Shown here in pieces: positions 45,023 to 53,868 of a stretch of 64,000 nt of DNA. Both the position numbers and the translations under genes were made by a program. The stretch comes from Thalassobius vesicularis (GTDB lineage: Bacteria; Pseudomonadota; Alphaproteobacteria; Rhodobacterales; Rhodobacteraceae). Position 1 is the first letter of the stretch, and each line of letters starts with the position of its first letter. The stretch lies in contig NZ_SSMD01000007.1 in assembly GCF_004799325.1 (NCBI RefSeq), forward strand, positions 62,001 to 126,000, written 5' to 3'. The notes beneath the pieces were generated by a model. The model was not told the DNA's origin. It saw nothing but the letters and a program-made list of their open reading frames with translations, and ran no database searches.

Positions 45023-46117
45023 TCACCGGTTGTTGGAGAAGGTGAAGAGCGACTGCAGGGCGTACATCACGCGGTCCAGCAGGAAGCCGATGATCCCAAT
45101 GGTGAACACGGCCACCATGATCTTGGCCAGCGACTGCGACGACCCGTTCTGGAACTCATCCCAGACGAACTTGCCCAGGCCAGGGTTCTGCGCCAGCATC
45201 TCGGCGGCGATCAGCACCATCCAGCCCACACCCAGCGACAGACGCAGACCGGTGAAGATCAGCGGCAGAGCCGAGGGCAGCACCAGCTTGGTGATCTTGG
45301 TCCAGGTGCCCATTTTCAGAACCTTGGACACGGCGACCAGATCTTTGTCGATCGAGGCCACACCCAGTGCGGTGTTGATCAGCGTCGGCCACAGCGAACA
45401 CAGCGTCACGGTGATGGCCGAGATCAGGAAGGACTTGGAAAAGAACCCGTCATTGGTGGTGTAGACCGCCGAGACGACCATGGTCACGATGGGCAGCCAG
45501 GCCAGCGGCGAGACGGGCTTGAAGATCTGCACGATCGGGTTGACGGCGGCATTCGCGGTCTTCGACAGACCCGCGGCGATGCCCACGGGAACCGCGACCA
45601 GCGTGGCGACCAGGAACCCGAAGAACACGGTTTTGATCGAGGTCCAGATCTGCATGTAATAGGTCGGTTTGCCGGTATAGTCGCGCTCTTTGACCTTATC
45701 GGCCTGGCCCGAGGCGATCAGCTTGGCGTTCCGCTCGTCCTGACGATCGTAGAAGGCGGCTTCTTTCTTTTTCTCGCGGACGTGGTCGGCGTTCAGGTTG
45801 ATGACCTGTTCCCACACTTCGGCCGGGCCGGGGATTGCGCCCAGCGAGGTCTGCACCTTCGGCGCCAGCGTGCCCCACATCAGCAGGAAGGCCGCGATGG
45901 CCAGCAGGGGAACCCCCAGCAGTTGCCAGATTTCCTTGGCCTGGGTCTTGGGGTTGTCGCCGGCAGAGGCTTTCAGGATCGGGGTGATCCAGGCCAGGCC
46001 CAGCACCTTGAACCAGGCGTCCATCTTGTTGATGCGGGTGAACATCCGGGCGCGGCGGGCTTCCTTCTCGGCGGCCTTGTCGGCCTCGGACAGGGTGTGC
46101 GGGTCAATAGCGGTCAT
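45023..46117 (-). CDS. nrtB: Nitrate ABC transporter permease
   Basis: 364 aa, with five to six transmembrane segments and the binding-protein-dependent transport loop (TVTLCSLWPTLINTALGVAS, then KLVLPSALPLIFTGLRLSLG, containing an EAA-type loop). It is longer than a typical NrtB (~280 aa) because of an N-terminal cytoplasmic extension with a first TM helix and a charged linker (residues ~100-145). Middle gene of nrtA-nrtB-nrtCD. Confidence 0.92.
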   Translation of the reverse strand: MTAIDPHTLSEADKAAEKEARRARMFTRINKMDAWFKVLGLAWITPILKASAGDNPKTQAKEIWQLLGVPLLAIAAFLLMWGTLAPKVQTSLGAIPGPAEVWEQVINLNADHVREKKKEAAFYDRQDERNAKLIASGQADKVKERDYTGKPTYYMQIWTSIKTVFFGFLVATLVAVPVGIAAGLSKTANAAVNPIVQIFKPVSPLAWLPIVTMVVSAVYTTNDGFFSKSFLISAITVTLCSLWPTLINTALGVASIDKDLVAVSKVLKMGTWTKITKLVLPSALPLIFTGLRLSLGVGWMVLIAAEMLAQNPGLGKFVWDEFQNGSSQSLAKIMVAVFTIGIIGFLLDRVMYALQSLFTFSNNR

Positions 46118-46189
46118 GTGTCTGATCCTGCGGGTTCGCGTGTGTTTGAGGAGGGGCCGGGCGGCAGAGCGGCGCCCGGCCCGCGGGGC

Positions 46190-47557
46190 TTAGCCCTTGA
46201 CCTGGTTGCCTTCGACAACCTGGCTGCCTTTCAGGCCGATCGGCAGGCTTTCCAGGTAGGCGTTGGGCTGCTTGCCGTCGTAGCCGATGCCGTCGATGAC
46301 ATCCGAACCGGGGGTCGGCGCCTTGTAGCCGTCGGTGGCAAAGTCAAACATGTCTTCGGTGGCCAGGCCGTCGTCGATCAGGCTCTTGGCGGCGGCAAGG
46401 TAGATTTCCGGCTTGTAGACTGACTTGGCGACTTCGTCGTACCAGCTATCCGGCTTGGCTTCGGCGATCTGGCCCCAGCGGCGCATCTGCGTCAGGTACC
46501 ACACGGCGTCCGAGTAGTAGGGGTAGGTCGCGTTGTAGCGGAAGAACACGTTGAAGTCGGGAACTTCGCGCTTGTCGCCTTTTTCGTATTCGAACGTGCC
46601 GGTCATCGAGTTGGCGATCACCTCGGCATCGGCGCCGACATATTCCGGACGCGACAGGATTTCCACGGCTTCCGGACGGTTGGCGTTGTCGTTCTCATCC
46701 AGCCAGATCGCGGCGCGGATCAGGGCCTTGGTGATGGCGATGGTGGTGTTGGGGTTCTCTTCCTGGAACTTGGCGCTCAGACCGAACACTTTTTCCGGGT
46801 TGTTCTTCCACAGCTCGTAGTCGGTGATGACCGGAACGCCGATGCCTTTGAAGACGGCGGCCTGGTTCCACGGCTCACCCACGCAGTAGCCGTAGATGGT
46901 GCCGGCTTCCAGGGTGGCGGGCATTTGCGGCGGCGGGGTCACCGACAACAGCACATCGGCGCCGATCTGGCCGGTCACGTTCTCGGGCGAGTAGTAGCCC
47001 GGCTGCAGGCCGCCCGCGGCCAGCCAGTAGCGCAGTTCGTAGTTGTGGGTGGACACCGGGAACACCATGCCCATGTTGAAGGGCTTGCCCTCGGACTTGT
47101 ATTTCTCGACCACCGGCTTCAGGGCCGATGCGGGGATCGGGTGCATCGGCTTGCCGTCCACGCCCATTGCAACATAGGGCTTCATCTCTTCCCAGATCTG
47201 GTTCGACACGGTGATGCCGTTGCCGTTCAGGTCCATCGAAAAGGGGGTGATGATGTGGGCCTCGGTGCCGAAGCCGATGGTCGCTGCCAGCGGTTGGCCG
47301 GCCAGCATGTGTGCGCCGTCCAGGGTGCCCGAGATCACGCCGTCCAGCAGCACTTTCCAGTTGGCTTGCGCTTCGAGGGTGACGAACAGGCCTTCGTCCT
47401 CGAAATATCCTTTTTCATAGGCGACGGCCAGCGGCGCCATGTCGGTCAGCTTGATGAAGCCGAACTTCAGCTCGTCTTTCTCGACGGTCAACATCTCTGC
47501 AGCTGCAGGGGTCACCAGCATGGTGGTGGCGACCAGGATGGAGGCGATACGTTTCAT
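46190..47557 (-). CDS. nrtA: Nitrate ABC transporter substrate-binding protein
   Basis: 455 aa with a cleavable signal peptide ([20 protein letters not shown]). Family segments [40 protein letters not shown], and [19 protein letters not shown] are shared with the cytoplasmic NasS protein encoded upstream. It binds nitrate (or nitrite) in the periplasm. Its 257-bp leader holds the ANTAR-type antitermination element that NasT would bind. Confidence 0.92.
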   Translation of the reverse strand: MKRIASILVATTMLVTPAAAEMLTVEKDELKFGFIKLTDMAPLAVAYEKGYFEDEGLFVTLEAQANWKVLLDGVISGTLDGAHMLAGQPLAATIGFGTEAHIITPFSMDLNGNGITVSNQIWEEMKPYVAMGVDGKPMHPIPASALKPVVEKYKSEGKPFNMGMVFPVSTHNYELRYWLAAGGLQPGYYSPENVTGQIGADVLLSVTPPPQMPATLEAGTIYGYCVGEPWNQAAVFKGIGVPVITDYELWKNNPEKVFGLSAKFQEENPNTTIAITKALIRAAIWLDENDNANRPEAVEILSRPEYVGADAEVIANSMTGTFEYEKGDKREVPDFNVFFRYNATYPYYSDAVWYLTQMRRWGQIAEAKPDSWYDEVAKSVYKPEIYLAAAKSLIDDGLATEDMFDFATDGYKAPTPGSDVIDGIGYDGKQPNAYLESLPIGLKGSQVVEGNQVKG

Positions 47558-47601
47558 TCTGTCTGTCCTCGTTCGTGGGGTCCGCTAGGCGGAACAACAA
47601 A

Positions 47602-47646
47602 AAAGCCGCTGACACACTCTGCGTTTGCAGAGGGTCGAGCGGCTTT
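47602..47646 (-). terminator. Intrinsic terminator in the nrtA leader (attenuator)
   Basis: Read on the minus strand: AAAGCCGCT pairs with AGCGGCTTT (47602-47610 with 47638-47646), with the inner pair CTCTGC/GCAGAG, and is followed by TTTTTTG. It lies 45 bp upstream of the nrtA start, inside the leader, so transcripts would stop unless antiterminated. Confidence 0.9.
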
Positions 47647-47652
47647 GCTCAG

Positions 47653-47705
47653 GAAACCCGGTCCTTCGGGAAATTTCGTAAGACGGAACGCCCTTGTTTC
47701 GTCTT
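47653..47705 (-). promoter_or_regulatory. ANTAR-target RNA: two hexaloop hairpins before the attenuator
   Basis: On the minus-strand transcript, P1 (47680-47705) is AAGACG-A-AAC with loop AAGGGC and GTT-C-CGTCTT. P2 (47653-47677) is CCCG with loop AAGGAC and CGGG, flanked by GAAA/TTTC. Both loops have A at position 1 and G at position 4, the pattern required by ANTAR proteins. The downstream terminator and the nasT/nasS genes immediately upstream complete the nitrate-dependent antitermination unit. Established for NasT in other bacteria; here deduced. Confidence 0.85.
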
Positions 47706-47814
47706 CGGTATCAACATGCGGGGGAATCGGGCGGTGCAGCAAGGGGGTTTCGGGGTATGTCGGAAGATTTTGCTGCATTGCGGCGTCCGCTCTGGTGTGT
47801 TGCCTTTTTTTTCA

Positions 47815-48987
47815 TCACACCGGAGCGGAGGGGTCGAAAATGCGATCGTCAAAGAAACGATCGCGCTGCAGGAACAGCTTTCCGGTCTCCGAAGCGACCG
47901 CCGTTTCCGCCGACAGCGACCCTTCGAGTTTTTCCGAGGCGCCGGGTAAATCGGCCGGAGTCGTGGCCAGGTGTTTGCGGTACAGATCGCTGCGGAACAC
48001 CGCGCGGGCCGTGTCCATCGCCTGCGCCCGGTCCAGCCCCATCCGCCCGGCAATCTGTGCGCCGATCCAGGCGGCCTGACTTTTCCAGGGGAAGGTGGCG
48101 GCGCCGGCGTGGAACTCCAGGAATTTCGCGGTCTCGCGCTCCTCTCCGCGGGCGTTGATGACCAACCGTCCGGTCAGGGCGCGGTCGATCACATCGGGCG
48201 GGACGGCGACATAGGTGCCGCGCGACAGGATCTCGGCAGCCGTCGTTCGCGCGCCTTCGGTGCCCAGCCAGCGGCACGAGCGCCAGACAGCCCGCATCAG
48301 GCGGCCGGTCAGATCAGGGTCGGACTCGGCCCAGTCATGGCGCACAGCCAGCACTTTTTCCGGGGCGAAATTCCAGATTGCAGCGCAGGGCAGCAGCAAC
48401 TCGCCCACACCGTTTTCAACGGTGATCGAGCCCCAGGGTTCGCCGACGCAGAAGGCGTCAATCTCATCCGCCGCGATGGCCTGCGCCATTAGGGGCGGCG
48501 GCACCGTGCGGATGTCCAGCGCCTGCGGGGCGGCCAGACCAAGCGAGTTCAGCCAGTAATACAGCAGTTCGGCATGCATCGAGAACGGGAACGGCACCCC
48601 GATCCGCAGACGCTTACCCGAGGCAATCAGCGCGCGTCCGGCCTTGTTGGCGCATTGGAAATCGAAATCGTACCCGTCGGCGTGCAGTTTGGCCGCCAAC
48701 GTGGTCGACACGCCGATCACGTTACCATTCACGGACATCACCAGAAGCGCGTCCAGCCGGGTTGTCATGCCACCCAGCCCCAGTGCCATCGCAACGGGGG
48801 TGGGGGCCAGCATATGGGCGGCCTCGATCTGACCCAGCGCCAGAAGGTCGCGCAAGGTTGCCCAGCTTGGAGCCTTGCGCAGCTCCAGGTTCAGGCCTTC
48901 TTCCTCGGCAAAGCCCAGTTCGCGCGCAATGATCAGCGGGGCGGCATCCACCAGCGGGATGAAACCGGCAGTCAGGGTCAATGTCAT
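47815..48987 (-). CDS. nasS: Nitrate sensor NasS (cytoplasmic NrtA-like)
   Basis: 390 aa, NrtA-like throughout (LTAGFIPLVDAAPLIIAREL, HMLAPTPVAMALGLGG, and DAFCVGEPWGSITVENG) but without a signal peptide, which marks it as the cytoplasmic sensor rather than a transport protein. In the NasS-NasT model it holds NasT inactive until nitrate or nitrite binds. Its ATG overlaps the nasT stop (ATGA). Confidence 0.9.
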   Translation of the reverse strand: MTLTLTAGFIPLVDAAPLIIARELGFAEEEGLNLELRKAPSWATLRDLLALGQIEAAHMLAPTPVAMALGLGGMTTRLDALLVMSVNGNVIGVSTTLAAKLHADGYDFDFQCANKAGRALIASGKRLRIGVPFPFSMHAELLYYWLNSLGLAAPQALDIRTVPPPLMAQAIAADEIDAFCVGEPWGSITVENGVGELLLPCAAIWNFAPEKVLAVRHDWAESDPDLTGRLMRAVWRSCRWLGTEGARTTAAEILSRGTYVAVPPDVIDRALTGRLVINARGEERETAKFLEFHAGAATFPWKSQAAWIGAQIAGRMGLDRAQAMDTARAVFRSDLYRKHLATTPADLPGASEKLEGSLSAETAVASETGKLFLQRDRFFDDRIFDPSAPV

Positions 48988-49568
48988 GAAAGCAACCCCG
49001 CCGCTGTTACCAGTGACTGGGCCACGTCGATCATCTTCTTGCCCTGATCCATCGCGGTCTTGCGCAGCAGGGCATAGGCTTGGTCCTCGGACAGGCCGCG
49101 CGCCTTCATCAGGATGCCCTTGGCGCGGTCCAGCGTTTTGCGTTCCTCTAGCGCCTGCTTGGTGGCGTGCAACTCGGTGCGCATCCGGTGGAACATGTGA
49201 AAGCGGGTGATCGCCGCGTCCAGAATCGGTTTGATCCGGTCCGCGCGCATCCCGTCGACCACGTAGGCAGAAACACCGGCCTCGATCGCGGCCTTGGTCA
49301 GTGCGTCGTCCGAGCGGTCCACGAACATCGCCACCGGGCGTTCGGTCGGGCCCGAGGCCAGGGCGAGTTCCTCCAGCGAGTCGCGCGAGGGATTGGTGAT
49401 GTCGATCAGCACCACGTCTGGATTGCGCTGAGCAATGCGCCGGGCCAGGCCGGATTCTTCGGCAATCACTGCAATGTCGTAGTCACCCGAAGCGTTCAGG
49501 CTATCCACGATTTGCAGGGCGCGATCACGGTCTTTTTCGACCACGATGATGGAAAGGCGGCTTGGCAA
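48984..49568 (-). CDS. nasT: Nitrate-responsive antiterminator NasT (ANTAR response regulator)
   Basis: 194 aa. Residues ~1-120 are a receiver-like domain and the C-terminal ~60 form the ANTAR RNA-binding domain (TLDRAKGILMKARGLSEDQA, with aromatic/basic positions typical of ANTAR). The start is a TTG at 49568 with GGGGA about 9 nt upstream. Its RNA target, two hexaloop hairpins, is in the nrtA leader. It lies upstream of nasS on the same strand with an ATGA overlap. Confidence 0.92.
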   Translation of the reverse strand: MPSRLSIIVVEKDRDRALQIVDSLNASGDYDIAVIAEESGLARRIAQRNPDVVLIDITNPSRDSLEELALASGPTERPVAMFVDRSDDALTKAAIEAGVSAYVVDGMRADRIKPILDAAITRFHMFHRMRTELHATKQALEERKTLDRAKGILMKARGLSEDQAYALLRKTAMDQGKKMIDVAQSLVTAAGLLS

Positions 49569-49697
49569 TTTGGCGGGTCCCCAGTGTCTTTGGGTCTGGG
49601 ATACCCGTCGGATTGAGGGCCTGATAGCTGCGACTGCCTAAGTTGTCGCCGCAATGCGGCATAATTTCGGCGGCCGCACAAAAAACAGGCGATCAGC

Positions 49698-50549
49698 TTA
49701 GAAATCAAGCCCAAGGTCGAGGGTGCGCACAGAATGCGTCAGCGCCCCGGAGGAGATGTAGTCGACCCCCGTCGCGGCCACCTCGGCGATGCGTTCCAGA
49801 CGCATGTTGCCCGAGGCTTCCAGCACCAGACGGCCGTTCACCATCTCGACGGCATTGCGCAGGGTGGGGGTGTCCATGTTGTCCAGCAGGCAGACATCCG
49901 CGCCGCCGGTTTCCAGCACCTGGGCCAGCTGCTCCAGCGTGTCCACTTCGATCTCGACCCGGACCATGTGAGAGGCATTGGTCTTTACCGCCTCCAGCAC
50001 CGGCACGATCCCACCGGCGGCTGCGATGTGGTTGTCTTTTATCAGGATCGCGTCGGACAGCGAGATCCGGTGGTTGAACCCGCCGCCATGCAAGACGGCC
50101 TGTTTTTCCACGATGCGCAGGCCGGGCGTTGTCTTGCGGGTGCAGGTGATACGGGTCTGGGTACCCTTGGTTTCCGCGACAAACGCGGCGGTCAGGGTGG
50201 CGATGCCGGTCAGACGCCCGGCGAAGTTCAGCGCGACGCGTTCGCCCGACAGGATCGAAGACGCGGCGCCCTTGATCTCCATCAGCGTGTCGCCCTTCTT
50301 GCAGGGGCTGCCATCGGCCAGCACGGTGGTGATTTCCAGCGACGGGTCGACCAGACGGAACGCAATTGCGGCCACTTGCATCCCGGACACAACGCCATTT
50401 TCGCGCGCGTTGATGCGGGCGTTGTAGGTGGTTCCGGCGGGGATCACAGAGCGGGTGGTGACGTCACCGTATTGGCCCAGATCCTCCATCAGCGCGTTGC
50501 GCACCATCGGTTCAAGGATCAGGTCGGGCAGGGGGGCATATCGGGTCAT
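49698..50549 (-). CDS. nadC: Nicotinate-nucleotide pyrophosphorylase (quinolinate phosphoribosyltransferase)
   Basis: 283 aa. It turns quinolinate and PRPP into nicotinate mononucleotide. CTRKTTPGLRIVEKQAVLHGGG followed by NHRISLSDAILIKDNH is the PRPP/quinolinate-binding signature, and DVCLLDNMDTPTL follows. Its ATG overlaps the nadB stop (ATGA). Last gene of nadABC. Confidence 0.96.
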   Translation of the reverse strand: MTRYAPLPDLILEPMVRNALMEDLGQYGDVTTRSVIPAGTTYNARINARENGVVSGMQVAAIAFRLVDPSLEITTVLADGSPCKKGDTLMEIKGAASSILSGERVALNFAGRLTGIATLTAAFVAETKGTQTRITCTRKTTPGLRIVEKQAVLHGGGFNHRISLSDAILIKDNHIAAAGGIVPVLEAVKTNASHMVRVEIEVDTLEQLAQVLETGGADVCLLDNMDTPTLRNAVEMVNGRLVLEASGNMRLERIAEVAATGVDYISSGALTHSVRTLDLGLDF

Positions 50550-52111
50550 TGGTCAGACTCCACGGCGGCGGCGCGAATTCTCAGCGCCTGGTCCAGAGTG
50601 ATGCGGGTGCGGCGCGCCTCGTCGGCGGTATCGGGGAAATCGCGGCGGCAATGGGCGCCACGCGATTCTTCGCGCGTCAGGGCGGCGGCGGTGATCAGGG
50701 TCGCGGTAGCGGTCATGTTCAGGAAACAGGGGCATTCGGGGTGGTCCTGCTCCAGCTTTGCGATGACCCGCAGGGCGCGTTTCAGGCCCTCGGCATCGCG
50801 CACCACGCCGACATTGTCGGTCATGCAGCGGCGCAGGGCGTCGATGGCCTCGGCAGGCGGAGTGGGGCCGCCGGGGGCCCAATGCAGATCCAGTTCGGGG
50901 GCAGGGGCGGGTTGGCCGAGGGTGGCCTTGATGCCCTGCGCGCAGTGCCGGGCGTAAACCAGCGCCTCCAGCAGCCCGTTCGAGGCCAGTCGGTTCGCGC
51001 CGTGCAGCCCGGTCGAGGATGCCTCGCCGCAGACCCACAGGTTGCCCAGACTGGCGCGCCCTTCCATGTCGGTGTCGATCCCGCCCATGTGGTAATGCGC
51101 GGCGGCGGCCACGGGGATCGGCTCGACTGCTGGGTTGATGCTGGCACGGGCACATGCCTCGGCCACGGCGGGGAAATGGGTCAGGATTTTCGGACCCAAG
51201 GCAGCGCGGGTGTCCAGCATCGGGCGTTTGCCCGCCTGCGTCTGGGCATAGATCGCGCGGGCCACGATGTCGCGTGGGGCAAGCTCGGCGTCTGGGTGAT
51301 CAGCCAGCATGAACCGCTCGCCGTCCTTGTTGATCAGGATCGCGCCTTCGCCGCGCAGGGCCTCGGTCGCCAGCGGGGCGGGGTCTTCGCCCATGTCAAT
51401 GGCGGTGGGGTGGAATTGCACGAATTCCGGGTCGGCGATCATCGCGCCAGCGCGGGCAGCCATGCCGATCACTTGCCCCCGGATGCGTGGCGGGTTCGTC
51501 GTCAGCTTGAACAGCCCGCCCGAGCCGCCACCCGCCAGCAGAACCGCCGGCCCGCGCAGCAGCACGGGATGCGAGCGTTCACTGCCCGAGGTTTCGATCT
51601 CGACCCCGGTCACTCCGCCGTTCTGCACTTCGAGATTGGAGGCCATGACGCCCTCCAGCACCTGCACGGATGGCGTTTCGCGGACCTGCGCGATCAGCGC
51701 CTTCATGATCTCGGCACCGGCCTGATCACCCTTCACACGCACGACGCGGGCAAAGCTGTGGGCCGCCTCGCGCGACAGCACGTAGCCGCCGTTTTCGTCG
51801 CGGTCAAAGGGCGTGCCCAGCTGGGTCAGGTCCAGGATATGCGCGCGGGCCTCTTGCGTCACCAGATTGGCCACGCTGCGATCCACGGTGCCCGCTCCGG
51901 CGCGGACGGTATCCTTGGCATGGCTTTCCGGGCTGTCCATCTGGGCCATCGCGGCGGCAACCCCACCCTGCGCCCAGGCCGAAGAGGCGCCTTCGCCCAG
52001 CTTCTCGGGGGAAATCATCACGACCGGCGTCGGGGCCAGGTTCAGCGCCGCATAGAGCGCCCCCATCCCCGCGCCGACGATAATGACGCGATCGGTCGTG
52101 ACCACCTGCAT
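50546..52111 (-). CDS. nadB: L-aspartate oxidase
   Basis: 521 aa flavoprotein. RVIIVGAGMGALYAALNLA is the FAD loop, GASSAWAQGGVAAAM the hallmark of fumarate-reductase-like enzymes, and HYHMGGIDTDMEGRASLGNL the FAD/substrate region. It oxidises L-aspartate to iminoaspartate, the substrate of NadA. The ATG at 52111 is chosen; an in-frame extension to 52153 lacks the family pattern. It follows nadA by 13 bp. Confidence 0.95.
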   Translation of the reverse strand: MQVVTTDRVIIVGAGMGALYAALNLAPTPVVMISPEKLGEGASSAWAQGGVAAAMAQMDSPESHAKDTVRAGAGTVDRSVANLVTQEARAHILDLTQLGTPFDRDENGGYVLSREAAHSFARVVRVKGDQAGAEIMKALIAQVRETPSVQVLEGVMASNLEVQNGGVTGVEIETSGSERSHPVLLRGPAVLLAGGGSGGLFKLTTNPPRIRGQVIGMAARAGAMIADPEFVQFHPTAIDMGEDPAPLATEALRGEGAILINKDGERFMLADHPDAELAPRDIVARAIYAQTQAGKRPMLDTRAALGPKILTHFPAVAEACARASINPAVEPIPVAAAAHYHMGGIDTDMEGRASLGNLWVCGEASSTGLHGANRLASNGLLEALVYARHCAQGIKATLGQPAPAPELDLHWAPGGPTPPAEAIDALRRCMTDNVGVVRDAEGLKRALRVIAKLEQDHPECPCFLNMTATATLITAAALTREESRGAHCRRDFPDTADEARRTRITLDQALRIRAAAVESDQ

Positions 52112-52124
52112 GGGCCGGATTCCC

Positions 52125-53177
52125 TTAGATCCCCAATTCGCGAGACAGATCAATCATGCGCTGAACGGCCAGCTTGGCCTTTTCGGCGACGGCCGGGTCC
52201 ACCTCGACCTGACCGGTCATGGTGTGAAGGGCGAACAGCACTTTCTCCAGCGTGATCTTCTTCATGAAGGGGCACATGTTGCACGGCCCCACGAAATCGA
52301 CCTCGGGCAGCGCGTCCGAGATGTTGGATGCCATCGAGCATTCCGTCACCAGCATCGCCTTTTGCGGTTTCTCGCGGGTCACGTAGTCGATGATCCCGCT
52401 GGTCGAGCCCGAGAAATCCGATTCCGCCACCACGTCGGGCGGGCATTCGGGGTGGGCGATGATGCGGGTGTCGGGGTTCCACTCGCGGAAGTCCTTGAGG
52501 TCTTGCGCGGTGTATTGTTCGTGCACGATGCACGAGCCTTCCCACCAGACGATATTCTTTTCCGGCACCTGGTTAGCGATATTTTGCGCCAGGTACTGGT
52601 CCGGGGTCATGATTATCGTGTCATCGGGCAGGGCAGCGACGATCTGCGCCGCGTTCGACGAGGTGCAGCAGATGTCCGACGCGGCCTTCACCTCGGCGGT
52701 GGTGTTCACATAGGTCACCACGGGTGCGCCGGGGTATTTGGCGCGCATCTGGGCGATGCCCTCGGCGGTGACGGACTCGGCCAGCGAACAGCCAGCCTCC
52801 ATGTCCGGAATGATGACAGTCTTGGCCGGGTTCAGGATCTTCGAGGTTTCGGCCATGAAATGCACGCCGCACTGGACGATGACATCGGCCTCGACCTCGG
52901 TCGCTTTGATCGCCAGTTGAAGGCTGTCACCCACGAAATCCGCGATGCCGTGGTAAATCTCGGGCGTCATGTAGTTATGCGCCAGGATCACCGCGTTGCG
53001 CTGTTTCTTCAGCTCGTTGATCGCGACGACATAGGGCGCGTAGATGGCCCAGTCGGCAGGGGTGACGACCCGATCCATGCGGGCGTAGATGTCCTGGGTG
53101 GCCTGGGCCAGCTCCACGGACGGAGCGAGATCGTAATGGTCGGCCAGTTCGGCGCGAACATGCGTCAGATCGAGCAA
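52125..53177 (-). CDS. nadA: Quinolinate synthase
   Basis: 350 aa. Condenses iminoaspartate with dihydroxyacetone phosphate. The three cysteines that hold the [4Fe-4S] cluster are in VQCGVHF, ... the ICCTSSNA region, and NMCPFMKK. AHNYMTPEIYHGIADFVGDS is the N-terminal active-site motif. The start is a TTG at 53177, decided by a GGAGGA 7 nt upstream; no in-frame ATG lies nearby. First gene of the nadABC operon. Confidence 0.96.
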   Translation of the reverse strand: MLDLTHVRAELADHYDLAPSVELAQATQDIYARMDRVVTPADWAIYAPYVVAINELKKQRNAVILAHNYMTPEIYHGIADFVGDSLQLAIKATEVEADVIVQCGVHFMAETSKILNPAKTVIIPDMEAGCSLAESVTAEGIAQMRAKYPGAPVVTYVNTTAEVKAASDICCTSSNAAQIVAALPDDTIIMTPDQYLAQNIANQVPEKNIVWWEGSCIVHEQYTAQDLKDFREWNPDTRIIAHPECPPDVVAESDFSGSTSGIIDYVTREKPQKAMLVTECSMASNISDALPEVDFVGPCNMCPFMKKITLEKVLFALHTMTGQVEVDPAVAEKAKLAVQRMIDLSRELGI

Positions 53178-53263
53178 CCAGCTATCCTCCAGCTATGGCA
53201 TGGACGTGCTACTTAAGGTGAATCTACGGTATTTTCCAGCGGAATGCGGCGGTGCGGCAGATT

Positions 53264-53776
53264 TTATCGCCCCTGCGGCAGGTGCAATGGTGCGCGGCTT
53301 CGGGCGTTGCCCGCGTCGGCCACCTTGCGCATGAGCCTCAGCAGTAGCGCCTTTTCGTCATCCTCAAGCCCGCACAGGATTTCGTCCTGCAACTGCCAGA
53401 CGATCGGCTCGACCTCGGCCAGCACCTGTTGGCCCTGATCGGTCAGCGTCAGGATGCGGGCGCGGCGGTCAGTCGGGCTGACGTTGCGCGCGATCAGCCC
53501 CTTGTTTTGCAGACGGTCCAGCACCGCGCCCATCGTCACGCGGTCATGCGCGATCAACCCCGCCAGCGTCGCCTGATCCACATCCGGGTTCGTGCGCAGC
53601 GCCGACAGCGCGCCGAATTGCACCGGGGTCAAGTCGTGCCCGGCCTCTTTCATTTTCTCGGCAAAGACCGAGGTCGAAATCTGGTTCAGCCGCCGGATCA
53701 GGTGACCGGCCATGCCGTAAAGTTCGTCCAAGGGGCGCTCCTTCGTTGCGGGTGGGGCGGCGCGTCGGGATTTCAT
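53264..53776 (-). CDS. MarR family transcriptional regulator of the gentisate cluster
   Basis: 170 aa winged-helix protein: DLTPVQFGALSALRTNPDVD, LIAHDRVTMGAVLDRLQNKG (recognition helix) and the wing SPTDRRARILTLTDQG are canonical. It is divergent from the gentisate dioxygenase gene, so a repressor relieved by an aromatic acid (3-hydroxybenzoate or gentisate) is likely. The ATG at 53776 is favoured; a GTG at 53782 would add two residues. No clear ribosome-binding site precedes either. Confidence 0.9.
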   Translation of the reverse strand: MKSRRAAPPATKERPLDELYGMAGHLIRRLNQISTSVFAEKMKEAGHDLTPVQFGALSALRTNPDVDQATLAGLIAHDRVTMGAVLDRLQNKGLIARNVSPTDRRARILTLTDQGQQVLAEVEPIVWQLQDEILCGLEDDEKALLLRLMRKVADAGNARSRAPLHLPQGR

Positions 53777-53800
53777 TAACACGGAAAGAAATGTTTGACG

Positions 53801-53823
53801 AGTACACTAATGATAAGTACACT
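53801..53823. promoter_or_regulatory. Direct repeats AGTACACT in the MarR/gentisate promoter region
   Basis: AGTACACT occurs at 53801-53808 and 53816-53823, start to start 15 bp; the overlapping GTAC halves add partial symmetry. This AT-rich stretch lies between the divergent marR and gdo genes and is a likely MarR operator or promoter site. Confidence 0.45.
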
Positions 53824-53868
53824 TACATAAATCGTGGAATCACCGTGTTTGCCATTGGGAGGATGATC

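Noticed and set aside
39108-45464. Very long plus-strand open frame opposite nasA, the reductase, the ABC ATPase and the start of nrtB
   Set aside because: It is antisense to four well-recognised genes; GC-rich codon bias on the real strand keeps the opposite frame free of stops. The translation is rich in His, Arg, Gly and Gln with no domain.
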